Below, in pieces: positions 31,436 to 42,100 of a DNA stretch of 64,000 nt; positions within the stretch are counted from its first letter, which is position 1, and each line of letters starts with the position of its first letter. A model generated the notes under the pieces. That model made no database searches. It had not been told where the DNA came from and saw only the letters and a list, made by a program, of their open reading frames with translations. A program made the position numbers and the translations under genes. This stretch comes from Phytophthora quininea (taxonomy: Eukaryota; Oomycota; Peronosporomycetes; Peronosporales; Peronosporaceae): assembly GCA_011947345.1 (NCBI GenBank), contig JAAVTG010000043.1, forward strand, positions 1,054,001-1,118,000, written 5' to 3'.

Positions 31436-32862
31436 TTACGGTCTAGCACTTGAGCACACTTGACGCAGCATCGCGTGGAACTCCTCCCTCTCTTGCTGTC
31501 GTTCCTTCTGCATCTGCACAAACAGATCCATGAGCTGCTCTTGCTGCTTGCTCACCAACGCCTCCATGTACGATACATTCTGCTGCTGGTCTTCGGGAGG
31601 CGACCGCTGGTGCAGGATCTCCAGCAGCATGGCTTGGTTCTGCTTGCGCTCCTCCATGCGCTCCTCTCGCAGGTCGTGCATGAGTTGCTCGAACCGCGCG
31701 TTTTGAGCGTCCAGTAGCGACTCGACCACCTTTTCATCGACGTAGGAAGGCTCGCCGTCTTCCAATGCTCTTGGCTCCAACGAACCCACGCGGCGCGGAG
31801 TGTCTTCCGACGCCGTCATTTCCTCATCGGACAGCGGGGTGTGGCCGACCGCATCGACTCGTCCAACGACGACTCGGACGACACCGACGCCTTCCTGGCC
31901 CGCTTTGGAGTTCTCTTTCGCTTGTGTCCGGTCACAGTCGCCAGCAGCTCCTCCTTCTCCATGATCAACGCGATCTTGTTGTACGTCGCCTGGCCGAGCT
32001 CACACCCGAGTCGCTGACTGGATTTGGGGCCGATCAGTTTGCGCTGCCAGCGATACCGCTCGTTGAACGTGAGCTTGAACCAGTCCGAGCCGTCGAGGTC
32101 TCTCAAACCGGCGACACAGTCCCGGACGAAGTTGAAGGCGTGGATGACGCAGCGCTTCTTGGCCGTGATGGACCCCACCGTCACTTCCTCGGACCCACCG
32201 AGGGCCACAAACCGCTGCCGGATGAGCCAGTTGGGCAGCTTGACGGTCTCACCAGCGTCGTTGCCGTAGTCGACGAATTCGTCCACGGCCTCCTTCCACG
32301 CGTCGACGAACAGCAGCCAATCTTGCTGGGTCCAGTTGTACTTGGGCGACTCGGTCACCTTGTCGTCGCTGGCGGCGACCGGCGTCTTGACTTTTTGGGG
32401 CGACCGCCCTTAGCTTTGGCCTTGCCCTTGGCGTCTTTGGGGGTCACGGTCGTCTCCTTGTTCTCGGCGGCGGGGTCGCAGATGCGCTCGAGCTCCCGGA
32501 AGAGCTCGGGGTGACGGCAGTCATGCCCTTCTCCTTCTTGGCGTGGAGACGGCGCAGCTCGTGCTGCTGCGCTGGCGGCAAGTCGAACCACGAGGGGTGC
32601 CGTCGGCCTTGCTCTTGGCGTTGGTGTCGACGATGAGGTGGTAGGCAGTGCAGAGGCGATGGTGCTGCCGCGTCACCGACGACAGCGACCGGCGGGTGGA
32701 GCCGGTGACAGCGCAGAAGCGCTCATGTAGCGCCGACCGCTCCACGGGCAGCAGCGCCAACCGGTCCCTGGGCACCGCCACCACTTCCTCCCAGACCTGC
32801 ACCAGCTGGAGCAGCTCGTCCGAGCCCCACGCCGAGTTGAGTCTCGCGGTGGTCACGGCCAT
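31436..32862 (-). CDS. SANT/Myb-like array gene E
   Basis: ATG 32862 to TAG 31436; about 476 aa after four added bases (GGGG 32594-32597, CCC 32525-32527, TTTTT 32392-32396, GGGG 31836-31839). Repeat 1: SAWGSDELLQLVQVWEEV to SWFDLPPAQQHELR. Lys/Gly-rich spacer (KGKAKAKGGRPKK). Repeat 2: NWTQQDWLLFVDAWKEAV to SDWFKLTFNERYRW. Then KRKRTPKRARK (nuclear-type basic patch) and a coiled coil with VVESLLDAQNARFEQL, REERMEERKQN and MEALVSKQQEQLMDLFVQMQ. The C-terminal half is very close to gene F, suggesting E and F are sister duplicates. No catalytic motif. Confidence 0.76.
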
Positions 32863-33270
32863 GACGGGTTTCTATTAGCTTAGAAGCTGTGGGTGCTAAC
32901 TTGCTTCACGACGGTCGTCGAGACGAGGGTGGGTCCCTGGGCGTTTTAGAGACTTGTCGGATTGAGATTTGACGAGTGTATTCCTCGACTGGATGCGTGC
33001 GCTGTGCTGGACTCGCGCGTTGTGTCATTTTCCATAGAAATGTGACGTTAGTGAGAGAAATATTATGGAATCGAACCAATCATCAATTCGGAAACATAAC
33101 GTTAGATTGGCGAGCTCTTCAGACTGTGATCAAGGATTTCGACGGCGGTGAATGGACTTCAACTCGATCGATCAATGCAACGTCGAAATTGAGACGATTA
33201 CTTACTAGCTCGTGGAGTGAGTTGTCGCTGTTGGTGCCGAGATCGCCCACCCAGTCGGAAGACACTGGTT
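32863..33270. other. Intergenic between array genes E and F
   Basis: 408 bp, less GC-rich than the flanking genes. No protein family is seen on either strand and no repeat. It would hold the promoter of E and the 3' end of F. Confidence 0.5.
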
Positions 33271-35060
33271 TTACTCCTTCTCCTCCGAATCCAGACTCGA
33301 CACCACTACGGAATCGCTCAGCTCCCGGAGTAGCGATCGAGCTTGCTCGTGCTCTTGAGCTCGCTCGTCCTGCAGCTGATTGAACAGACTCAGCATGTGT
33401 TGGCGCTGCTTCTCCACGAGCCCTTCCACGAACGGCGACGGCTGGTCGGACTTTTGTGCCGTCGCACTCCGCAGCTTGAGCGCCTCAACGATGATCTCGA
33501 CGTTGTGCTGTCGCTCCTGTCGTCGCTCCTCCCGGAACTCGGCAAGCAGCGACTCGAACCGCTGGGTCTGCGTATCCAACAACCGGGTCACCCACACCGG
33601 GTCACTGAACGCGGAGCGACGCCGTTTGGGGTGGCGCCCGTCGGTAGCTACACCGTTGGCGTGGACCAAGTCGCGACTAGTTCTCCGCACTGCCCCCTTA
33701 TGATTCGACGGAGTCGCCCGCTTTGATTTCTTGCCGCCTGCCGGAGAGATCCGACCGCCCTTCGGAGGCCCATTGCGCTGTCTCCCTCCATCGCTCGACT
33801 CGTCGTCTTCCGAACTGTCGGAGCTTGCATACCGTTTGGATCCAGCACCACGCGGTGTGGTCACCCCACTCCATCTCTTCCGCATGTCACCGATGGCAGC
33901 GGAGTTTGCCTGTCGCGAGTTGATCTGCATCGGATTGTCGTCCGGTGTCGTAATGATGCGAGTCGCGCGATCGATCTCGGCGAGTTGCTGGTACATGTCC
34001 TTTTCGATGGTGCAGGCGTTCTCCTGGTGGTGGCCATGCAGTTTCTGCACCTCCATCCGCTCATCGGGCGTCATTCCGAACCAGTTGGGGCGGTTGCTCA
34101 GGGACGCGAGCTCGCGCAGCAACTCACGCAAGAACTTGAACGCCGACATGAGCGCATGCTTCTTCGCCCCCGTCGACTGGTTGGTGCGTGGGGTCCGACC
34201 CTTGTAAAGTTCGGCGAACCGTTCGTGCACCAGCGAATTCAGCCGCAACGCCTCATTCCTGGACGCAAAGGCACCAGGTGGCTCTGTCCTCGCCAGATTG
34301 GTCACCACTTCATGCCACGCATTGAGCAGACACCGCTCGTCCCTCTTGGCCCACTTGTTCGCGTTCTTCGCCTTGCCCTTTCCTTTCGGAGGGACGTAGT
34401 CGACGTCGCTGTCATTCCTTGCACTCCGAACGTCGTCGATCTCCGACTCGGAGTCGAACTCCATAGACTCTGATCCTGAACCATCTTTACCGCGTTTTGG
34501 TGATGACGGTGGGGGTGACATTGACGGGGAGCGTCCGGGTTTGGACGGAACATGGGCAACCCTGCCAGCGCTTCCGCGGCAGCCTTCATTTCATCCACCG
34601 GCATCGGTGGTGGCGGAGGTGGTGGTGGTGATGCCGTCGGCTGCAGCGTCAACCCCATCGACACCGTCGGCAGCGGCGTCGGCACCTCTTCGCAGATGCG
34701 TCGGAGGTGGTCGAACTCGTCTTCCGCGATGGCTGCCAGGTCCCCGAGGCGGCCGTTGATGTTGCGCAGCTCCTCCTGCGTCTGCGGTGGCAGCTGAAAC
34801 CACGTCGGCCGACTAGAGCGACGTGACTCGTCGTTGAAGGCGCGTACGAACAGGAAGGTGCGCACCAGTCGCTGGTGTTGACTGTGCACCTCCTGGGGCG
34901 CCACCGCCGGCGCGTCGCGCGGCCGCAGCGCCAGGAACCGGTTGCACAGCGCGGTGAGCTCGTCGGGCGAGAGATCTTCGCGGTCGCGAGGCGGGGCGAG
35001 CGTCTGCTCCCACGCCTGCAGCAGCGCCAGCAGCTCGTCGCGTCGCCACCAATGGGCCAT
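33271..35060 (-). CDS. SANT/Myb-like array gene F
   Basis: ATG 35060 to stop 33271; about 596 aa with one added base in GGGG 34526-34529. Repeat 1: HWWRRDELLALLQAWEQTL to RPTWFQLPPQTQEELR; then a poly-Pro stretch, an acidic Ser/Asp linker (SESMEFDSESEIDD) and a KGKGKAKNANKWAKR basic run. Repeat 2: ERCLLNAWHEVVTNL to RPNWFGMTPDERMEV. Then SSDSSEDDESSDGG, basic patches (KKSKRATPSNHKG, PKRRRSAF) and a coiled coil VTRLLDTQTQRFESLLAEFR, FVEGLVEKQRQHMLSLFNQL. The longest member of the array. The 97-bp gap to the divergent methyltransferase gene carries shared promoter motifs. Confidence 0.8.
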
Positions 35061-35121
35061 TCTTGTTCACGGACTTCTTCGCTCTCGAAATCCGAAAGTT
35101 TTTGTCTGAATCTCGCTTTAG

Positions 35122-35189
35122 TGACGTCCGAAGGATAGTGACGTATCATTTCAGCCAATGAAATGGCTGGATAATCGGTTTTGGCCAAT
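35122..35189. promoter_or_regulatory. Compact bidirectional promoter: TGACGT pair, Inr, CCAAT pair
   Basis: Two TGACGT (CRE/bZIP-type) sites at 35122-35127 and 35139-35144, an initiator-like TCATTTC at 35146-35152, and CCAAT at 35155-35159 and 35185-35189. They sit between divergent gene F and the methyltransferase gene. The spacing is tight enough that the upstream Met codon 35158 overlaps the first CCAAT. Confidence 0.45.
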
Positions 35190-35229
35190 GAACAGACGCG
35201 GTCTGATCGGGGAGCGCAGGGAGCTATTG

Positions 35230-36149
35230 ATGGAGGGCGATATCGAGTCCAGTGTGCAGGTGTTCGCCGAGGACAATGACGGCCGACTCGAGGAGAGCAT
35301 TCGAGTGCGAGTGGACGGGAAGGACCTGAACTTGATCCTGCTAATGGTACGTACTCTAATTGTTATCGAGGGATAGTAGGGAGCCTCAATAACGGAGACC
35401 GTTGACACTGTCAACTTGACAGCAACCGGACGAGTTGGCTCCGTTGTTTTCCGGTGCTGCGTGGGCTGGCACGTTGCTGTGGGATGCTGCGGTGCATTTG
35501 GCGAGGAGATTTATCGCCGACTACCGCCACCAACTGTCGACCAACAACTCGTTGAGGGTGCTCGAACTCGGCGCTGGAATGTACGTTTGATGCAGTCGCT
35601 GGTTGGTGTCGACGCTGACCATCCATTGAATGCAGTGGCGTTCCTGGTATGGCGGCTCGAGTCGCCGGGGCCAAGCACGTGATCCTGACCGAGCAGGACG
35701 ACCTACTGCGCCTCATGCACGAGAACTTGGCGGCTAATAAAGAGGTGTTGCGTCTGCCTGGTGGTGAAGAGGATGGAGATGACGTCGGCGATCAAGGAGA
35801 GATTGTGGCGAGGCCCTTGAGCTGGGGCGTGCGCCAGACGAAGGAGTACTTGGCCCAGTTCAAGCACGAGCCGATCGATGTGGTGCTGTCGTGCGATTGC
35901 ATCTACGAGCCGCTCTATGGCACGTCGTGGCGATGGTTGGCGCAGACGATGGAGCTGCTGTGTCTGGCGAACCCTAAGTGCGTTGTACTGGTGGGTGTCG
36001 AGCGCCGGAACGCCGACGGCATCGACAAGTTCTTGGCGTTCGTGGACAAGGAGACTCAGCTCGAGTGCAGGCTGGACGAGCAGACTGTGGGCACGAAAAA
36101 CAATCCATTAGAGGTATATTATCTGGGGCTGTCTGCTTCACACGCGTGA
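35230..36149 (+). CDS. METTL21-type (Methyltransf_16) protein lysine methyltransferase
   Basis: Exons 35230-35346, 35423-35580, 35636-36149 (introns 76 and 55 bp), 262 aa; phases match. An in-frame ATG at 35158 would add 24 residues but lies inside promoter motifs, so 35230 is preferred. Seven-beta-strand SAM fold: GAAWAGTLLWDAAVHLARR before motif I LELGAGIGVPG (split across the second intron), acidic motif ILTEQDD, post-I ENLAAN, and the family signature VVLSCDCIYEPLYG (D-x-x-Y type). Known: this family methylates lysines of chaperones, elongation factors and other cytosolic proteins using S-adenosylmethionine. The substrate cannot be told from sequence. It ends 113 bp from the convergent PFK-2 gene. 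Confidence 0.85.
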
Positions 36150-36262
36150 AGAAGAGATATACAAGACAGGGAGAGCTCACTAGGAGATCATCATCCACAC
36201 GCTAGACAAATGATCTGGAATGGGCCGAGTTTTTGTTTTGCTGGTCTGACGTGTTCATTCAT

Positions 36263-38551
36263 CTACATGGGTCGGTGCCACACTTCCTCACACTTGTAGG
36301 CCTTTGGAGTGACTTGGATGACCACGTGCAGTGGGATGTTGAGCGTGGGGCATTCGTGCGGCGACTTGTTGGTGAGGTACGCGTACAGCACACGCAGGAT
36401 CGCCTGGTGCGCTACGATCAGCACAGGCTGATCCATACGCATGAGCTCTGTGATCACCGGCTCGAGGCGGTGGATCACATCCTGGTACGACTCGCCACGA
36501 GGGTAGCGGTAGTGTAGTTTGTTGTTCTTGCGCGCCAGATACTCCTCTGGCATCTCCTCTGCTACCTGTTCGTACGTCATGCCATCACAAATGCCAGCGT
36601 CGATTTCATCTAGCTGTTTCCACTTGACAATGGATCGACCACGAGCTGCAATACGCTCCACGGTCATTCCTGTGCGCAACATGGTGGACGTCCACACTGC
36701 GAGCTCTGTGTCAGGCGTTGGGTAGTACGCGTCAACAAAACGATCAAGTTGCTGGGCGTACTGGATGCCCAGCGGACTCAGCGGTGCGTCGCCGCCAATA
36801 CGCTTCTGTGTGTTGTACATGCTCTCGCCGTGACGACTGAGCCAGATCGGACGCGGTTTAAGCTGCAAGTTCGCAGTCAGGAACATGATGCGCGACTGCA
36901 AGTAGCCGTAGATCTGGTTGCAGAAGATCTGGCGGCCGACGTCGATGATTTTGATAAAGGGAACGTCCTCGAGCTCTGCTTTCAGAGGTTCGTACAGCGA
37001 CTGGTAGTGGTTGATGCGGTTGTTATAGTCCTTGGCGGCCTCCTCCATCGTCTTGCCGGCGTAGTCTGACGAGTTCAGCTTCATCTCGTTAACAGACGAA
37101 GCGATCAGGTCGGGGTCGTCACAGACCGACTCGATGAACATCATCTCGCACTTGTAGCGGTTGCTCACTTCATCCATTAGCATCTGACGGCGCTTCCGCG
37201 TCACGTTGGTAGCATCGAAGATGGCGCAGTCGCAAGCGTTGCTTTCGAGGGCACCGATGGCATCCCCCAAGCACTTCTTCGAGAGATCTGTGCGGATCTG
37301 GAAGGACTCCTCATTGAACGGATCCCAAAACGCGTGGTTCTTGGAGCCGATGAGTTTGCGACGGTACTCTCCAGTGTTAAACACCTGCGACTGGTAGCCC
37401 ATCCAGGTCAAATGGCGCGCCAGAATGTGTCCAATAAAGGTCTTGCCGCGGCCAGGCAGTCCTACTAGGAAAATAATCAGCTTGGCGCCACTGCGTTTCT
37501 GCGGACTGGCGCTCTGCGGGCCTCTGACAAGCACTGACCGGTGGCCTCCCAATTGAGCGCGCGTGTTATGCTCTTGCGTGACCAAATCGCCGCCAAAGTG
37601 CTGCGTGGACGCCGCCAAGAGCACCGAGTTGGCCAGCGCGTCGTCCATGTAGTTGGTGTACTTTGGGGTGACGATGGCCGCGGTCTCGGCCGCAACCAGG
37701 TTGGTGCTGGATCCAGCCTGACTCAGCGACTCGTCACTCTTCGAGCGCGTCAAGGTTCCTGATCGCGCGCGCACTGCCCTGGTGGGACAATAAGGCGTGG
37801 TTGCTCATACGACGTTGAGGCACATTGATGCCGTACTCCGAGTCCTCCATTTCCTGCGGTTTGCGTGGTGCTGTCAGCGGCGTCGCTCTGGGGTTGGGTG
37901 CGGATCGGCTGTGGTGCTGCTTGTTGCTGGAGCTGGGCGAGCGTTGCGCGGGTCTCAGCACCGGCGACGTCTGCAGCCGCAGCTTCATAAGCTCCTCACT
38001 GGCCAGAGGGTTCATCACCGGCAGTCCTTCATCAGCGTCTCGGATGATGGTGCGGATGGCTCTCTGCAGCGTCTTCTCCTTGGTGGTGGGGTTAATAATA
38101 GGGGTGATCTTGATGAAGTTGTTGAGGTTGCCGTACTCGTCCGGAGCGAACGTCACCTCCGGGTCGTACTGCCAGGCCCCGTCCACGCAAAACTTAAACA
38201 GGTGGGTGCCAACAGGCAGGAAGAGCTTGACGCTGTAGAGCGGCGGCTCGTCGTCCTCGCTCTTCTTGTGCAGCAGGATCTGCGACCCCCAACTGATAAC
38301 ACATGAGTACTATTATGATAGTAATATTAACATGACGACGTACTTGTTGAAGGAGCCGGTGACGCCGACGGACTGGCAGCGGCGACTCCACTCGAGGACG
38401 GCCGGGTACAAGTGCTCGGCCGGCTCGTGGACGTTCAGCAGCGGTGTCTTCTTTGGCTCGGCCACTGCCACGACCAGTGGCTTGTTGGTGGGCGAGTCGA
38501 GCGCCAAGGGGAGGTGCTGCCGCTCGTGCCGTTGGAAAGTGGCGCGTCCAT
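36263..38551 (-). CDS. 6-phosphofructo-2-kinase/fructose-2,6-bisphosphatase with AMPK-beta-type glycogen-binding domain
   Basis: Exons 38551-38344 and 38292-36263 (intron 51 bp), about 745 aa. Residues about 65-130 match a CBM48 glycogen-binding module (VTGSFNNWG, LPVGTHLFKFCVDGAWQYDP, GNLNNFIKI), as in AMPK beta subunits. A Ser-rich linker follows, then the 2-kinase with Walker A GLPGRGKT, FNTGEYRRKLIG and DATNVTRKRR. The bisphosphatase of histidine-phosphatase type has LSRHGESMYN, CDGMTYEQVAEEMPEEY and VLIVAHQAILRVLYAYL. Known: makes and destroys fructose-2,6-bisphosphate, the switch between glycolysis and gluconeogenesis (cytosol). Inference: the CBM links the switch to storage glucan (mycolaminarin-like in oomycetes). 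Two frame breaks: GGGG 38508-38511 (one base) and a GC-dinucleotide run near 37765 (two bases). Confidence 0.92.
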
Positions 38552-39183
38552 GGCGAAGAGATACGATCGATCCACGTGTGTCTTGAGCGGCCGTTTCGAT
38601 AATGAGGTCGGAAAAAGGCACGTATTAGTGCGCACTTAGCGGGGTCGCATTTTAGCGAGTTGAAGTGGTTGTTAAGTGCGAATAGCTTCAACGCCAGGGC
38701 GGAAGAACAGCGAGCTAACGAAAGCAAGCGGCGGAATGGGGGCGAGCAATAGAGCGGTGGCGGCGGCAGCATGTCCGTGCATAGCGCTTGGACGCCATGT
38801 TGCGTTTTCGATTCTACGATGCAGTGCGAACTTAACCAGCGAATTGCTCCGCGTGACGCCGGCGACATGGCGCTGCAGTCATTTCCAAACGTTATTACTG
38901 TGTTGATGCGCCTTTCACTGTGGACGAAGAACTTGCTCACAATTCACGACACGACAGTCTATTGATGGCTTTGATTGCTCGCCTGCGAGCTGCTGGATAG
39001 TTTTCGGCGATGCAAACTCCGTCGGACCAAAACCTTTTGTCGGGTGGGACTTGCACACATACAGCGAAACCTATTTCGACGGTCGCCTCTGCTTCGCAGG
39101 GGAGGGATCGATTGCTGCTCGTTATCCACCAAGATCTTCCGACGTTGTGCTGCTTGGTTTGCTCGGACAACGTCAACGTCGCC
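38552..39183. other. Intergenic between PFK-2 5' end and cyclase 3' end
   Basis: 632 bp. Short open frames on both strands resemble nothing known. Likely PFK-2 promoter and cyclase 3' UTR; no RNA gene or repeat seen. Confidence 0.5.
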
Positions 39184-42100
39184 CTACAGCACAAAGTACG
39201 TGCGGAGCTTCTTGGCGCTGCTGTTGATCGACAGCAGCGTGTGGTACTCGACCTTGAAGCCGTGACCGGGCGTCTCCTTGTTCATGCTAGCCCACGTGCT
39301 CTCGCTGATGTGAATGCGGCCGGGCACGCCGCTGCTCTCCAGAAAGTGCGCGATGCTCACCGTCTCGCCAAAGAGGTGATACCGAGGGTCCTTGCTGCCG
39401 ACGACGCCGGCCAGCACCGGCCCAGAGTGCACCCCGATGCGGATGTTCAGGTCCGGCACGCCGCAGTTGCGACGCAGCAGCGGTAGCGCCGCGAACATGT
39501 CAGTGGCCGCCGTCACCACCGCCAGCGCGTTGTTGGTGTTGACGATGGGACAGCCACCGACCACGAAGTACGCGTCGCCGATGATCTCGACCTTGTACAG
39601 CACCTCCCTCTCGGCGATCGTGTCGAAGCGTGTGTACATGTCGTTCAAGAACTGCACCAACTCCATGGCCGAGACCTTGGACGAGTAGGCGGTGAAGTTG
39701 ACCATGTCAGTGAACAGCACAGTGACGTTGTCGAAGAAGTCGGCAATGGTGGTCTGCGGGTCCTCTTTGAGCTTGTGGACGATCGTCTCGGGCAGCAGAT
39801 TCAGCAGCAGTTTGGTGATTCGCGCTTCTTCTTCTACGAGTTTCTGCTTCTGCGAGTTGAGCGTGATGTCTCGGTAGTGGTTGATCCGTTGCTTGAACTC
39901 CGAGTTGAACACGACCCACGCTTGGCCGGCGAAGAAGAGGAAGATATAGAGCGCGTTGCGCAGCACGCGCAGGCGAGTGGCGCCGACTTCCCAGCCAAAG
40001 TACGGGGCCAGCAGCAGGTTCGTCAGCAAGTACAGCGCCAAAATCTCAAACCCGTTGACCACGCGAAGCAGGAACGACACGTTGGCGAAGTAGCACTGGT
40101 ACAGTGCGAGTGCACTCATGTAGGCGTGGCCCAGCGAATTGGTGGCCAGACTTTCGGCGCACAAGATGACGGCAGTGACGGAGATGACCACCACCAACCC
40201 AAATTGCTCCCAGTTGCTGAAGTGCGGCGAGAACGAGTGCAGCAGGAAGGCCAGCATGACCGGGTACATGATGCAGAAGTTGAGCGTGAAAATGAGCTGG
40301 CTTTCGTCAAAGGAGCGCGTGGTGGACAGTCGGATGGTCTGGTACAGCGTCAAGCACGGCTTGAGTATGAGGAACACCGTCCCCGACAGTCGCAGGAAGC
40401 GCAGCCACCGCGTGCGGTTCTCGTCGCGGTAACTTTCCTCGAACTCGTAGGCCTCCTTGGTGAGGTTGAGGAAGCATCGGCTGCCGTGCACTCGGAACAA
40501 AACTTCGGTGCGCGTCAGTCCTTTCGGGAGCGTCATGATGGTGGCGTTGAACGTCTCCTTGTCTTCGGCGGCTTCCCCGTCCCCGTTGACATCATTATCC
40601 TCCACAATGTCGAAAATGTTTTCTCGAAAAAGCGACCTCCTCCCGGTGGAGAGTTGGCTGAGACTGTGGCTCTTTAGCGTGTTTACTGTTCCTCGTCGCT
40701 GCGCTAACCGTGTCGTCGGTTGCTCTGGTGACGATGGCAACGTCGGCAGCAATGGCGAGCTGGGTTCCCTTCCAGGCAACATCGTTCCCTCCGGTAGCTG
40801 CATGATCGATGGACTTCTCCCTGGGGGCGGTGCAAGCGAGCAAGTTCGCAATGGTCGGCTGCTTGTTCGTTGGGTCCATAGTGCCCATCCGACTAGCTCG
40901 TCGCGGTTGTCGAGCATTCGGAGCTTTTGAAATGGTCGGGAGCGACGATGGATTATCCTCACTCGAAGCGGGTTTTGAAACTCCGGAATCGCTCTTGCTG
41001 GTCTCGGGAATCGCATTGACATTCGTCCCTGATTTGTGTTCTGGGATGGTGTTGACATTGCCGGGCATGCGACTCGTTCGTCGTGGAGAACGCCCAGACG
41101 TTGGACTAGTACTATCGGACGATTCGCTGGTTGTTACGTCGGCGGTGACGCCGCTTTCCCCTTCTTCACCACCGACGCAGGCGGCACGATGAAGCCATCC
41201 TTCCCACGTAGGAAGTACGTGTTCATATCTCCACGGCCTTTGACAAACACTTTGCCTCGTAATGCAGTGTGGAACTTGTCGAAGATGGCGTTGTTTGTCG
41301 CCTCGGTGATTTGGATTTGGCCAGGAAGATTGGTTGTCTCCATGCGGGAAGCCACGTTGACAGTGTCGCCAAACAGTTTGAATCGCGGGTTCCGGATCCC
41401 GACCACACCGGCCATCAAGCCGCCAGTATTGATACCGACGCGAATGTTGAGGTTCGCGACCATGTTCCCCACGACTTGCGGGCGATTTTGGCGCTAACTT
41501 CTGGGATGCAGCGGATCATATCGAGCGCGAGGTTGGCCACCAATTCCGCGTGGTTCGGAATCACATCAGGGCAGCCACCCACTACCATGTAGACAGCTCC
41601 AATGGTCTCGACCTTGTGGACGTGATGGACATCTACGAGCTTGTCGAATTTGTAGAAAAGAATGTTGAGCAGCTCGACGACTTGCTGCGGCTGCAACTTG
41701 GACGAGAACAAGTCAAAGTCGCAGACTTCAGCGAATAAGACTGTAGCTTCAGCATATTCGTCAGCAATAAGTTCTCGCCCACACTGCAGCTGAACCACGA
41801 TCGACTCCGGTAGCATACTGTTAAGCAAGGCCTTAGACCGAGTCTCCTCCATTTTGAGTTGTTCCTGCTGTAAAAGTACCATCAGCTCGCTCATGTAGCT
41901 CACTCGGATGGCGAATTCGCGAGATTGACTGGGCAGCAAAATCAGGAAGAAAAACAAGCAAGCGTACATTGTCTCGTTGGCGATTGCCTGTCGATTGGAT
42001 GAAGCTGATGAAGTCTCACTGTCAGGGACGTAAGCCAGCATCACTACCACGTAGGTCGCTAAATATCCGAGACAGAAAATCGAGCACGGGAAGAACCGGA

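Noticed and set aside
31765..32514. 249-codon plus-strand frame antisense to SANT gene E
   Set aside because: GC-driven antisense ORF with no domain; gene E shows family motifs on the minus strand in the same bases.
9504..35060. SANT array as an active DNA transposon with transposase
   Set aside because: No DDE catalytic core, terminal inverted repeats or target duplications were seen around individual copies.
39775..40677. 300-codon plus-strand frame antisense to the cyclase
   Set aside because: Antisense shadow of a strongly coding region; rich in Gln/Val/Arg as expected from the reverse complement of Leu/Asn codons, and the cyclase motifs lie on the other strand.
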